64,000 bases of DNA. It comes from Diplocarpon mali. Its lineage: Eukaryota; Ascomycota; Leotiomycetes; Helotiales; Drepanopezizaceae. Shown in pieces: positions 46,856 through 60,060 of this stretch. The notes below the pieces were generated by a model, which was given only the letters and a program-made list of their open reading frames with translations, was not told the origin of the DNA and searched no databases. The stretch is from positions 186,001 through 250,000 of the forward strand of contig JAENRP010000027.1 in assembly GCA_024741835.1 (NCBI GenBank), in the 5' to 3' direction. Every line of letters starts with the position of its first letter. The first letter of the stretch is position 1. The position numbers were made by a program, and so were the translations under genes.

Positions 46856-49800
46856 ATGCAGCCAGGACCTGCAGAAGCGTCATGGCATCCTGCGTTTATG
46901 CCAAATTCAGCGCTCAGAGTAACTGCTGCAAAAGCCCCGGAACTCGTGGCCTTGGGTCAGCCAACGCCTGAGCCAGCTTTCGAGGACCAGCAAGAGCAGG
47001 TTTCGCCTGCATCGCGTCCTGATGGGCCCGAATATTTGGAAAAAGAGCTAAAAACCCGGGACCAGATACGAACTGGAAACGACGCGCATCTCGAGTTGAA
47101 GAAACTGCATGACGCAGCCCCTACGTCGCTGGCTAGCCCAGGTGGCATAGAGTTAGCTGAGAATTCGTGGCACAATGGCTACGAGAACACGGCTGCAGCA
47201 GAAAACTATACAGCAGAAATCTCTTCTGAGGGACCCCACAATGAGAATAGACATCTGAGCACGATGTCTTTTGCCCGGACGGTGTCTGAGGAGGTTAATT
47301 GGGGGGAGGACGACGAGGTTGACTCACCATGGAATATTCAACGAACAGATACAGACCCTTTCAAACTGATGGCTAAATCAGACCGCACGAACTCTTTCCC
47401 GGAAGTGCCGTCTGCGCACTCGCCTGGCCTCAACCCACACGATCAGTCTCTTCCCCTTAGCCAGGCGGAGGAAATCATGGCCGATGTAGAGCAGGAGGTA
47501 TCGGAGAATCTCTTTGGGGACGAGAAGGCCGATCTAGGAGACGAATTCTCTACACGGAATACGAGGAAGTCAGGCGATCACCTGGAATTCTCGCACGGAA
47601 ATAGACTGGATGATGACGAGCTGCGGCTACCAGACTACGGGCAGAAATACGGAATAGACCTTCGGCGGGACCAGGATGAGGAAATGGAAACTCGCTTTGT
47701 GGAGGGGCTTCCTTTAGTCCAGCATAAAGATGAGCAGGGCCAACCGCAACCCCATGCCCAAGCATCAAACATGGATGACCTTTTCGCAACAGACGACGCA
47801 GATGAGGAGAACTTCTTTACCCAGGTGCACAGTGTGGGACACGAGCTGCGAGAGCCGGTCCAAGCGCCTCCGTTGGAAAGGAAATCCACCATGCAGGTTA
47901 TAGACGCTATAAATTATCAGCCACACGAGCAGATCCATGAGAACATCCTGGAAGAAGATCAAGAAAAAAGCTCTCAAAAGTCTTCGGAAAGATCGACTGG
48001 CGGTGAAATAGCTGCGTCATCGAGTACGATCGTGTCCGCTGTTCTCGATGACCCGGAAATAGCTATTCAAACCCAGTCCGAAGGTTCAGATGAAGACCTA
48101 GCTGCGAAGTGGAAAGCGGCTTTGGCTGGTGATGAACTCCTGACCGATGAGGACGATGCGTTCTTGCCGGACGACGACTGGCCCACCGAAAATTCTGGAT
48201 TCGATCCTGCGGCCCTCTTCGGGAGTGATGATGAAGGCTTTTTGGAGGATAATGAACGAGATGTTGGTGATCTGGTTACCCAACAGACGAGCCCTCATGT
48301 CACAGCGTCAGTCGCGGGACTGAATAGTCACGCTTTAGGATTTGGCACCATTACAGGAGCAGCGCAACCAACCCGAGCCACCATCAGTAGTAACAAATAC
48401 CTTCCAGCTGGTGCATCTACAGCGCCAGCACCGATTTCAAGTAACTCATACGCACCTTCAGCACCCCTGTTGACAGATCTCTCTGCGACCACTACTCCAG
48501 CTAGCGTGCCCTCGCCTTACATGTCACCACCAGTCTCAAATTTACAGCCACTGCCTGCGCGGCCCGAGATGCCAAAGGCACAAAGTTTCGCGGATAAGTC
48601 GAAGGGAGGGTATGCATCTCCCTATGATCTGCCCATGGAGGTGGTGAAACCACGTAAGCGAGTTAGCATGCAACAAATGAACCGGCCTGCACAGCCTACA
48701 GCCGATATTGCTCCACCTAGAAGCAGCAGCATGTATAACCTAGCGACTCGAGGTCCGACATCGAGTATGTCTCCACCTCCGAGTAGCCACGGACCGTCAG
48801 GTCAAATGAATCCAGAGACAGCTCCTCAGCCGACGAAGACTAGTCGGAATTCGCAAAGTGGTTTTTTTGAGGAGCTACCAATGTCACGGCCTAGGCCAGC
48901 TGCAAGACAGTCGAGCAGTCTTGCGTCGCCTGGGTTGAGTCCATACGGCCCGTCAACTCCGGGTGCAGTGCCGCCACCCCTTGCAGGCCCAGCCAGAACG
49001 CCGTATGCTCCTCCCTCTATCCAGCAGAATGTCGTTCAACATCCTACGCAAAGTTCACACCAAATTCAAGGGCTCGTCGCTCCCGAAAGAGTGAGCCCGT
49101 ATGCATCTCTACCGAGCGCAAATGTTCCCGTACCCGCCGTTGCCTCGAGATACTCTCCAGCACCCCCCGCGCCACAGCAAAGTCACACTGCCCTACCACC
49201 AGCTGTACAGTCTCGATATTCACCGGCACCTCCAAGCCAAAGGACTGGGCCATACGCTCCGTCGCAATTGAACACCCAAAGTCCACAGACAGCGCCAGTT
49301 CTTGCTCACCTCCCTCGGACTTCAAGTCCGTTGGCTCATTTTGAACGAAATAAAGAGCTACGCTCTCGTGGTTCTTTCTCCGAGGCAGGAAGCTTGGATC
49401 GACGAACAAGTCACTCTGGCTACGAGCCTTGTGTCAGATCTCAACAACTACCTCCGACCAGGGAAGTAGAAGAGAATGGTCGTTTCTCTCCAACTTCGAC
49501 CCTGGATTGCGGAGATCTTCAAAGCCAGTATTCCCAGCAAGCCCAGCCACGCATGGCAAGGAACACCTCAACTCCACCACCACAAAGTCTTGCTTCCAGG
49601 CTTGCAAACTCTCCTCAGAAGCGCGCAACATCGAATTATCTACCTCAGCAGTCGAGTAACGGGTCCGCCGAGCCGTTGCTACCACCCAAGAGATCGCAGA
49701 CTCAGTCTCCGGGCAATGGATTTTCAGGTCCTCGACTTGACATGTCTTCTTCCGTTCCCTATCAGCGCCCTGCTTCTGTAGAGGTACCAGCCTCCCCTAG

Positions 49801-52800
49801 AAACAGCAATGTATACAAGTCGATGTCTGTTTCGTCCGGATCTGGAAGGCCTAGAGGCTTTTCCCAAAGTCTAAGTTTTGTCGCACCCACCGACGGCCGA
49901 GAAAATGACCCCCTTCAAAGGTGGAGGGGTGCTCCTGTCTTTGCTTGGGGTGTAGGCGGTACCGTCATGACTTCTTTTCCTCAAGATATACCCCGTTATG
50001 GTATGAATTCACAGGCTATGATCATCCGCACTCCTGGCACAGTCAAGATTAGAAGCATAAAGGATCTCGATCCTCTTCACGGGCGGTTTTCCAGCTTCCC
50101 GGGCCCGCTGAAAGGAAAGTCAAAAAAGAAGGAAGTCCTGACTTGGTTGACTTCTGGTATCGAGTTGCTACAGCAAAATGCATCGTACCTGCGTTCAGTC
50201 TCTATGTTATCTCACGAGGATAAACGTATCGAGGAACGGATACTGCTGTGGAAGATTCTGAGAGTGTTCATCGAACATGACGGTACATTGGAGGGTTCCC
50301 CGGCGGTTGACAAGGCCGTCCGGTCCGTTTTGTCGCCGGGGCTTGATGAACAGGGGACTTCCGACCCATTATGTGGTACTGGTGCAGACCTTTCAGGAAT
50401 CTCCCAGTCGCTGAATATCGCTCCTCGAGCCGACCCTGTTGACCCGGCAGCTGTTGACCAACTAAGAAAGCACTTGCTTCGTGGCGACCGCGAGAAGGCA
50501 GTATGGGATGCTGTTGACAAGCGGCTCTGGGCTCACGCTATGCTCATATCGAATACTGTCTCAAAGGACCTGTACAAGAAAGTTGCGCAGGAGTTCATTC
50601 AGAAAGAAGTCAAGATCATTGGTGACAATGTCGAGCCGCTTGCAGCCCTGTACGAGATCTTCGCAGGAAACTTCGAAGAGAGCATCGATGAGCTTGTCCC
50701 ACTATCGGCTCGGGCTGGTTTTCAGATGGTCAGCACTTCAAATGCGGTTGGCCCCTCAAAGGATGCCATGGACGGTTTAGACAGATGGCGAGAGACACTC
50801 GGCCTTGTACTGAGTAATCGTAGCTCAGAAGATAGTCAGGCGCTCAATGCTCTCGGAAAACTTCTCTCGGGCTACGGCAGAGCAGAGGCAGCGCATATCT
50901 GCTTCCTTTTTGCAAGAAGCCTGTCAATATTCGGCGGAGTCGACGACCCTCAAGCTAGTATTGTACTTGTAGGATCTGACCAATTGAGACAACCCCATGA
51001 CTTTGACAGAGAGCTAGAACCGGTTCTGCTCAGCGAAGTGTTTGAATATGGAACTTCGTTGTCGAGCACGTCAACAATCGCGATATCGAGCCCCCATCTC
51101 GCAGTTTACAAGTTGCAACATGCCAAGATACTGGCAGAGTATGGTTTCCGAGACAAGGCCTTGCAGTACTGCGAGGCAGTTGGTACTTCTATCACTTCGC
51201 AAACTAGAAGGTCGCCGTACCATCATGCACTGTTAGTGTCTGAACTTGAAGACTTGAGCAAACGATTGAAGCGGTCACCTAAGGACGAAACAGCCTCGTG
51301 GATCTCTAAACCCAGTATAGACAAGGCCAAGGGCTCTGTTTGGGCGACATTCAACAAGTTCGTCGTGGGCGATGAAGCAGATGCTGCAGCAAATGACTCA
51401 AACGGTGCTGGTGCACCCGATATTGGACCCTTTTCCAGAATCGCCGGTGGAAAAACCCCAACCATCAGCAGATCCGCTTCAGTTGCCGATATTTATGCAG
51501 CATATAACGGCGTCCCCAACGGTACTGTTCCTGTACCTATCACTAAAGCAAGCTCAAGATATGCTCCCAGTGCTTCATCGTACGGCAATCACGAACCTCA
51601 CTCGAGTACGTCCTATGGTTCCCAGCCTCGAAATTCTCTCGAGGAAAGATCATCGAGCGAGTTCCGTCGCTATGAACCTCAGCGTCGGCCGTCCGACTAC
51701 GGTCCGAATAGTCAGCCGAGCAACCAAAGTAACAGCTACACGCCCCAAAGCGCATCTGGCTTCCCTCCCTTATCATCATATACCCCCTTTGGCAACTCGG
51801 GCTCTTACGAACCTTCTTCCGCCCACGCACCGCAGACCCCGCTCACCGAGCAGCCTTCTCCACAGCCTCTCAACTACTTTGATGGTCAACCGCCTTCTTC
51901 GTATACTCCCTCTGAGCCCTCCTATGGACTGCCACCAGCTCCAAGCTTTGAGCCTCCGGCCGTCAATAAAAATCAACCACCTTCCTCGAATGGCTACGAA
52001 CCTGCTGTGTCAAACGACTACGGACCACCTGTAAGCTCTGGCTACGAAGCTCCACAGTATGAGCCTCAGGCTAGTGGGTACGAGCCCCCGTCTAACGGTT
52101 ATGCACCACCTTCGTATGAACCGATCGCCATGAACGACGAACCAGATTCTGCGATTGATACCCGGCCGAAGAAGAAATCGTTTATGGATGACGACGATGA
52201 TGACTTGCAAGCTCCGACCAATGCCCAAGCAGCCCCTGAGAATCGTGAGAAGACCAAAGCAGAAAAAGATAAAGAAGCGGACGAGGCGTTCCGAAAGGCA
52301 GCTGAAGCTGATGGTAAGCGCCCCTGCACTCCCATCAAAATCACATCTAATACAGCATAGCACAAAAAGGCAAAGACGCAGCCCCATCAAAGAAAGGCTG
52401 GGGTCTTGGCGGCTGGTTTGGCGGCAGCAAGAAAGAATCCCCAGACACGGGCCCAGCGCCGAACAAACCCATCAAAGCCAAGCTCGGAGAAGCCTCCTCT
52501 TTCTTCTATGACCCCGAGCTCAAACGTTGGGTCAATAAGAAAGCTGGTGCAGAAGACACCCCAGCTAAATCAGCCACTCCTCCTCCGCCACGCGCACCTG
52601 GCCCTCCACGCACCGCTTCCGCACCGCTGCATCCCCCCGCCGCCATGACACCGCCGCGTCCCATTCCAACAAGATCAGGCGGCCCGCAGATGCTTGCACA
52701 GCGTGCCGTCAGCGACTCCACGCACATGGGCTTCAACCCCTCGCCGCAGAGCGACGACGGCTCTGTCGGCGGATTGGCCGCACCGCCTGCGATGAACCGC

Positions 52801-52986
52801 AGCCAGAGTAACGGGTCCTTGCGTAGTGCGCCACCCAGTAGGCCCGGTACCAGTATGAGCAATGCAAGTAGCATCGATGATCTACTAGGACCGCCTGTGC
52901 CGAGGAAGGCCGGACTGGCTGCAAAGAAGGGTGCTAAAAAGAAGGGGAGGGGCTATGTTGATGTCATGGGAGATAAGGCTGGTTGA
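46856..52986 (+). CDS. SEC16: COPII coat assembly protein Sec16
   Basis: Exon 1 (46856-52313) and exon 2 (52361-52986), with a 47 bp intron whose acceptor is CATAG at 52360, give 2027 residues. The frame runs 21 codons further upstream from a GTG, but ATG 46856 ([14 protein letters not shown]) is the first proper start. Sec16 organises ER exit sites and binds the COPII coat proteins. Residues 1 to about 1000 are acidic, then Pro/Ser-rich and disordered. The central conserved domain begins near 1026 ([20 protein letters not shown]), and the helical ACE1 region, which binds Sec13, runs from about 1200 to 1480 ([20 protein letters not shown], then LWAHAMLIS). A tail with many Tyr-Glu-Pro-type repeats follows ([20 protein letters not shown]), then the conserved C-terminal block [17 protein letters not shown] and a basic end. 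Confidence 0.95.
51850..52110 (+). repeat. Tyr-Glu-Pro-Pro-type repeats in Sec16 tail
   Basis: Within SEC16, a run of short degenerate protein repeats ([50 protein letters not shown]) forms a low-complexity segment between the helical domain and the C-terminal conserved block. Confidence 0.6.
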
Positions 52987-55160
52987 TCACATTGCATGGC
53001 TATCCGTTGCGAGACACATTTCGAATGTTCTTGTGTATAGCAAAGGGATTTTGAGGAAAGGATAGCTTTGGATGTCGTTTGGTCATTATACCCGGTTTCT
53101 TATATTTCATTCGTCTCTTGTCCTGAGGCTGGGGCTGAGGGCGCGTCACATATTGAGATGAACTGAAATATGTTAACTCGCGGGCGTGCGTCTGTGCACC
53201 TACAAAGGAAACCAGGAGGCAGCGAGAGAGTGTATCATAGACTTAGACATCTTGGGGTACCAGTGTGTGTATAACAAGAGCAATAATATGATTGGTATCC
53301 TATTTCTTGCTTTGTGCTTGATGTTTGATACCTTGCAGCTGTTCCTTGTTCTCGTATGCCCAAGGATAGCACTGGAACCGTTTGGCATTAATGTGTTTCA
53401 CACGAAAAAAATTCTAGCAGTAAGATTTAACTTCGAATGTAAGAGATTACTGAGTTGTCCTTTAATTGGACATTTCTCTGCTCGTCCGCAACTTTGATCG
53501 CCAAACATGTATCTTGATTATCTTTGAAGATATTATTAGAGCCTGCATACTGAATTCCGAGTTCTAGCCTCTGCTATCCACCGATCACTTCCTTCCAGTG
53601 ATCGTTTCCTGAACTTATCCCATTTGAAAACGAGCCTGGATAGCTGAGACCTCCCTGGTGGCCAAGGCGGAATCACGATCAATATTCGAAGGATTTACAC
53701 TCGATGGATTCTTTTGAATAGATGACGCTAGCGACAGTTCCAACTCCGTACTCCAGACCATTTGCGAACGCGATGATTGCTTTGTAATCTTCAGCTTCTA
53801 GACGTCGAGGCCGTGGGAATTCGAATCCTTCCGACTGATGAAGCAGCCCCTAGGACCGCCAAACCCATTTCGGGATGGGAGTTTGTCATATCTGAGAGGC
53901 GATCTACTTGATCGATTATTTTGATCTTTCTCGATAAAAAGATAATGGTAGTTCTTGTGTTCGCGTGTACCATTTTGCGCCGTGCCTGCATCTACAATGC
54001 CACTATCGCCGAGCAGGTTGCAGCGGGTGGAGCTTCCTGTCCTTTTTCAACTTCTGAACAAGTAATAGGTACAGGTGAGATGCGGCTGTACTGCAGAAGC
54101 CGGAGAACATGCAAGGAAACCGAGGAGTTTTGCAATGGCATACAGGTGAGGATTCCGTGCGAGGTTAGAGACGTAGTGGTCGTGAAAAGATTTTAATTTT
54201 GTTGTCTGATGAAAAGAGAGAGGGAGATGGCATGCTGATGTCTGGAAAGAGAGGGGAAGTTGCCTATCCGTTCTGAATGAGAGGAGAGGAATGCCGGTAT
54301 TAACGTCAAGTTCGAATTCAATTTATCCCCCAAGAGTCAGAAGATGCGGGGGACTCGATAAGCACAGACAGGCCCAAGTTGTATACAGATGCTCGGTTCG
54401 GCGTGTTGTCTCCTAATGAAAGCAGAGGGGTGCCGATATCAATATCAGATAGAACCCAACTGCAAAAAAAGAGTGATATAAACTTAGTAACGTTGCTTAA
54501 TAGGTAAAGAATAATTATGGCTTAATGAGAGAGTTATAATTTGCAGATTTACGTGCAAGCTCAGGTTTAAGCATAACAACTGGTTAAACGAGAAACACTT
54601 GTGAACATGAAGTATTATATCCCTGTGGATTAAAGTCTAGGAAGACTCAAGAGCTGGAAACTTTAGAGACTTTTGAAAAAGAGAATTATAAACTTTGCTC
54701 TAATTATAAAGATATCACATAAGTCCTGAATGTGAGGTGTTTTAGGGAAGCTCGGTTGGAATTGTAAGACTTGGCAAGCAAAGGAAGCACCTGGGAATAT
54801 CAATAATGATATACATGCGAAGTCGAATTCAAGGCCTTGATGCAATACAGACTTACAGGCAAGTGGAGTATAATCACCTTATCAGCTTATCACACTATAA
54901 CTATTTTAGATGCCATAAACATAAAAGCTTATGGTAAACCTAACTTGGAAGTGGAAGTATACAGCAAAAAGAAACACTTGCCGTTTCAAGGTAATTTATC
55001 TACATGTTAAGTCAAGCTTCAAAGCCTCGAGGCTGTAGGAATATATAGACAAGTAGAATATCTACCGTGATAATATATACAAGAAGATTTCGAACTTTTT
55101 CTCCCAGCACTACCCACCTGGGAGCCATGGAAGAAGAACCCCACCATCCGCGTTACGCCC
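52987..55160. other. Intergenic region, SEC16 to GMC gene
   Basis: About 2.2 kb between convergent genes (SEC16 plus, GMC minus). One possible small Cys-rich frame at 53944-54196 is listed separately. From about 54.4 to 55.0 kb it is strongly AT-rich with no coding potential. Confidence 0.5.
53944..54196 (+). CDS. Possible small Cys-rich secreted protein
   Basis: A frame of about 83 codons from ATG 53944 begins with a short hydrophobic stretch (MVVLVFACTIL) and has at least seven cysteines over 83 residues (CTIL, RRACIY, GGASCPF, RLYCRS, RTCKET, EFCNG, IPCEV). Small size, cysteines and isolation in gene-poor DNA resemble fungal effector candidates. The hydrophobic stretch is short and interrupted by Arg-Arg, and a chance frame cannot be excluded. 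No upstream exon was found. Confidence 0.22.
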
Positions 55161-57230
55161 TCATTGTCCGCTGAGGATGCCCGCCGCAATCTTCTCCGCG
55201 AGCGCATATACCGTGCTCTGAGGATGTCCCGGCGGGAGCAGGGCAAACGAGCTCGCGTCCACTACCCTTAACCCACTCACCCCGAAAACCCTCGCCTGGG
55301 AGTCCACGACGGCATCCGGATCGCCGGACTTACCCATCTTGCAAGTGCAGGCGGCGTGCCATACGGTCTGCACGGTCTTCTGGATGGTGTCGAGGATCTG
55401 AGCATCGGTCTGGACGGCGGGTCCGGGGAAGTACTCACCGCCGATGAGCACGCTGGACATGGCCTTGGAGGCGAAGGCAGCACGGAGGCGCTTGTAGGCG
55501 GCGATGGCGACGGCTTGGTCGGTCGGGGACGTCAGCCACTTGGGGTCGATAATTGGGAGGTCATCGGCGCTGGCTGAGGCCAGAGTGACGGTTCCGCGGG
55601 AGAGGGGTGCAACGATGGCTGCGAGGATGGTCGCATACTGCGTGTAAGGGTTAGCGGTGTGCAAGGTAGCAGGAGAGAGAGGGGGNNNTGGACGTAGAGA
55701 GATATATATATGTGTGTGTGTGTGTATATTAAGATGTAGAGAAAGAGAGAGAGAGAGGAAAGGAAATCACGTACCTGGTATCCGTCCTTGGGCTGGTCAA
55801 AGGGCAAAGATCCAAAGTCGCCGACGTAGCCTGGAGCCGAGAGATACTCGATCTCAGGCCAATCCGCCGGGAAGCTCGCCAGATCAGCCTTAACTGCCGA
55901 AGAGAAGCCGTTCTTCAGCGCATCAGGGACTTTCTCCCAGCCGAGGTAATCACATACGGGGTTGGTCAGCGGGCCCTGCTTCTTGAACCCATAGTCGCCG
56001 GCGAACTGGGCGATGAGGTACAAGGGATCGTTGGCCAGCCGGGTGAAGGTCTGGAGGTTGACACGGGATGAAGGGCCGAAGAAGACGTGATCCCACATGT
56101 TCTGCCCGACGCCGCGGAGGTTCGAGAGCACCTTGATGCCGAACTGCTGGAGCGCCACGGCGGGTCCGATACCAGAGAGCATGAGGAGCTGCGGGCTCTG
56201 GAACGCGCCGGCAGACAGGATGACTTCTTTTCGCGCGTTGATGGTGTATGTGAGCCCGTTCGACTTGACACTGACGCCGGTGGCCTTTTTCGAGCTGTCG
56301 AACAGGATCTTCTGTGCCGTAGTGCCAGAGTAGACTTTCAGGTTCGACCTCCCGCTAGCCGCATCGAGGAACGAACTCTGAGACGACTCACGCTGCTGCT
56401 CAGCCGGACTGATGGTGGAAGAGCAGTACTGAGCGCCGAACAGCGATCCGCTGTTGAAGTCGGGCGCATCAGCAATGCCAATCTCGTTCAAGGCTCCCTC
56501 GATGTAGCTCGAGAACGGGCCGGCGTAGTTCGCATACGAGACCTCCAGGGGTCCGCCAGTTGGTGAGAAGGCCGCGGCGTTGTATTCCGCTGAGGCATTG
56601 GCAGCCCGTGTCGGTCCGGGCGGCGTGAACTTGACACTCTTCTGGAAGTAAGGGAACAGGTTGTCGAAAGTATAGGACTGGTCCCCTACGGCGTCGGCCC
56701 ACTGCTGGTACGACTCCTTGGTTCCACGCTGGTAAATCATGAAGTTGCGAGCGGACGAGCCACCGAGGCATTTCCCCCGGGCGTAGTGGATCTTGCGGTT
56801 CTGAGCTCCAGCCTGGGGTGCGGTGACGAAGTTCCAGTCAACCAGGGGATTTGTGTCGGAGGGATTAGAGCCCGCCCAGAAGACATCGCCGGCGGGCGTG
56901 GAGCTCAGAAGCGGGTTTGTAACCTAAAGAACCGTCAGAGATGCATGCGATACTTTCCAGGATCAATATACCGACCTGGTAAAGGGAGCCTGCTTCGACC
57001 ACGGCCACGCTAATGCTGGGGTTCTCGGAGAGCCGAGAGGCCATCGCGAGACCCGCGGTGCCACCACCCACGATCACATAATCGTAAGTGGACGTCACGC
57101 CCACGACGCCGGCCAACGAAGCAAGAAAGCCGTTTAACGATCGCTTCTTCTCCTGGCGCTTCGTCGGCGAGGCAACGGTCAGCCCAAGACACGAAGCGAC
57201 GACGATGCTGGAAAAGAGCGTGGACTTCAT
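55161..57230 (-). CDS. Secreted GMC-family FAD oxidoreductase
   Basis: Three exons (57230-56976, 56923-55775, 55637-55161) give 626 residues. A signal peptide is visible ([20 protein letters not shown]), followed by a Lys-Arg site ([10 protein letters not shown]) that could be a propeptide cleavage point. The FAD-binding motif [17 protein letters not shown] has GGGTAG at 55-60. The GMC signatures are [21 protein letters not shown] and [16 protein letters not shown]. The catalytic pair is His562 ([11 protein letters not shown]) and His606 ([19 protein letters not shown]). GMC enzymes oxidise alcohols, sugars or choline-like substrates; the sequence alone does not tell which. Intron 2 is 136 bp, made largely of CA and CT dinucleotide runs, and contains a 3-N gap. 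Confidence 0.9.
55700..55760. repeat. Compound AT/GT/GA microsatellite in GMC intron
   Basis: Consecutive (TA)n, (TG)n and (GA)n runs lie in intron 2 of the GMC gene, next to the 3-N assembly gap at 55686-55688. Confidence 0.9.
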
Positions 57231-58349
57231 CTTGACAAGGTCGGCTGTGGAGAACAGAGCGAGGGCTCCCCCATAGCACTAGCCGGACCCAGAGCCGCTC
57301 TATATACCTCGTTCACGATGCACTCTGGCTGACACACGGTCGCGCATGGGCCAAGTTACTATTGACAGCCGGTCGACGCCCCCGCAACGCTCGAGCCTGA
57401 CGCTACCTGCGAGGCCGAGATCTGGGCTGGAAGCCGCTTGAAGCTCCTCCAAGCAGAATCCGAAGATGTGTCGCTCTCGGGCCTGCTCGCTACCAGACTG
57501 CGCATCGTGGACAGGGGACGGTTGTGAAGTGGAAGTCAACACGCCGGAAGCGAGACGCGCTAAGCTACTCAAGGCCACACACGCTAAGCCTGCTTCGGTA
57601 GCACCGGGTAATGGTTTGGGGTTTGCCGGTCACATGCTGGGGATACAGTCCCGGCTTGCGAGGGGGATGAATTTCGAAATAAGGTTAAGGTTGAGGCGAG
57701 GCATTTCACGGTCCTTCGGGTATTCTGAGCGGCCTTGAGAAATGGTGTTGATTATCGGGATTGACGTCACGGCTCTGGGGTAATACTCTGAATTGACTTT
57801 ACGACCTTGGCCCCAATCGCACAGTAGCAAGTTCGCAAAGTTCCCAAGTCAAAGTCGCCGACTCGACTCCAGCTATTATGGGCAAAAGCAGATTGATTAC
57901 GAGAGTAGAGCAAGAGGAGAAAGTAGACGCTTGCCTTGATTGAGATATAGCGTGTATCGCTTCGGCTGTGTTGACTTGATAGCAGCTTTGCCTGGAATCC
58001 TCTGGACCTCTGCACGGACACAAGACACGTTAGTCGGAGAGGGGAGCGTCTAGGTCTACGCCTGATATCCTAGATCAGGCCTGAGACCTCCGATGGCTTT
58101 ACAACAAGACGGTTTATGATCTCGAGAGCGTCCACTTCCGACGGCCCAGATCAAATCCAAGATCTCCCATAGGCAATAGTAAGACAGTCTAGTATACGCG
58201 CTCAAACAATAGCCACGATGCTACAGTTGTTCATCTGAGATTGCATAAGATAGAAGGTGCTCTTGTCGATCGTACTATGAGAATGGTCAGTTTCGTTTTG
58301 TTCGGCTGGGCTGGCTGAGTTTGAAAGGGGGAAAGAGGAGGAGAAAAAC

Positions 58350-58562
58350 GTGTGGGGCTTCTCGGTGCACTTGTGCCTAGATTTATCTGGGTTCATAAGT
58401 GGTGGCACGGCGGGTGGATATCTAGAAATTCGAACTTGGAAACCGCAAATTGAAAAGGGGCTGGCTAGAGATACGCACCGCATCGTGGGAGCGCTGGATA
58501 GATATCCAGCTCCTGCCGATTTCGAGGACGAAAACGTTGGACTCTTCAGCGCATGCATCTGA
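58350..58562 (+). pseudogene. Coding-like fragment, unidentified
   Basis: A 70-codon frame reads like true protein (GGYLEIRTWKPQIEKGLARD, then THRIVGALDRYPAPADFEDE, then NVGLFSACI) and ends at a TGA. No upstream exon or start with a fitting splice site was found. It may be the end of a lost gene. The family is not recognised. Confidence 0.25.
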
Positions 58563-59688
58563 GATATAAATTTATTAGAATCGCTATGGTTTTGGGGGGT
58601 GGAGAGTCTAGGGGTTGGGTTGGGTCATTACAAAAATCATGGATTGGGTTTTCTCTCTCCAGGTTGGGAGATAAGTAGATAGTATTTACATCATGCTCGG
58701 AGCCAGAAAGCAATGCTTGTTAGAAGTGCTTTAGAGCTTTGTATACCGGCGGAGAGTTTTTGCTATTTAATAATCATTTTGGTTGTACTGAGGTCGTGCC
58801 AGTGGTGTCAAGGCTATGTCTTTTCTTTGTGTTTCTCTCCCTAGGCGTGAGATTATCGATTTATCAAATTAGTTATTTGACAAGTCAACTCTCAGGATAG
58901 GCTTGGATTAAGTCCGAGGATTCTACACCCAAAAATACAATTTCAGTAAAAAGATATCCAGAGCTCTTGTACCCAGGCGGTCTAGTATATCTCTCTCTTC
59001 GGTCAAATCTGCATGCCTGGCATTTTCGGGCTAGTTTTCAAATTTATAGAAAATATTTAGCGTCTGCAGTCTATAATGAATATATAAACCTAGAAGTTTC
59101 GGGTCAATTTGATCTTGAGTTTTATGTCCTCGAATCACAGTTTTTTCTGTTTTCAAGATATAACAAATAATTTTGGTCATCGGGCCTGGGTTCTGGATTT
59201 TTCAATTTTCTTGATAATCCATGAGACTTGTTCTGCATGAATTTGAAGACACAAAATTCAAATATTTATCTTTAAGGGATTTATTTTACTTTCGTGTGTT
59301 TCTTTTGTTAAGTAACGCCGCAATTTATTTCTGTTTAGAAATACCTTGTAGTATCTTTTTCCAACAGGGCACTTTTTAAGAACCTCCAAGATAAATAGTA
59401 ATCTACTTTTGGGCTCTTCATTTACATTGTGTCAAACATAAGACAAAAAATCGAATGACAGATAAGAGAGATATTATTAACGCTAAATAATTCTGTCGCT
59501 ACGGAATAACTATTGACTTATGCTAGACTCCTCAATCCACTAGCGCTCAGTCGTAGGCATATAAAAGCTATGGATACTATACTAGACTCGATTGACCCTT
59601 TCCAAGCAAAAACTTCCCAAATCTACCCTAAAAAGCTGCGATGGGAAGCCTCTTGACACTAGACTAACATTCTAGCTGCCGCGCCAGT

Positions 59689-60060
59689 GTGCGCAGATGC
59701 CAAACCTGCTCGTGTTACTGCCTGGGCATATGCAGGAGCGGCACGGCATTTAAGCACATATTTTCGGGAAATCATTTACATTGCAAGCCGCCAATTTATC
59801 ACTTAATATATGCGGCATGCTCACTTTCGGATGGACGCCCTGACGATCAGGGCTTCACTCAAATGGGGGTTAGCTTGGATGATGAGCTCTATGATGCGTA
59901 CTTATTTCCTAAGACTACAAGCCTGGAGACGGTAGGCTGGAAAAGAGAGCTTGAGGTCAGTAAGAGGCGACTTACATGCTTTCTCGCTCATATAAAACAT
60001 GTATACACCTTTCATTCACTTCCCACAAGCTGGAATGTCTTCCTTTACCCCTCTCATTAA
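59689..60060 (+). pseudogene. Coding-like fragment, several frames
   Basis: A 123-codon frame without an obvious motif overlaps other short frames with protein-like stretches (QMPNLLVLLPGHMQERHGI, and ADAKPARVTAWAYAGAARHL) that are soon stopped. The pattern suggests a decayed gene or transposon fragment rather than one working frame. Confidence 0.2.

Noticed and set aside
51372..52034. 220-codon frame overlapping SEC16 in another frame
   Set aside because: Low-complexity shadow of the Pro/Tyr-rich Sec16 tail.
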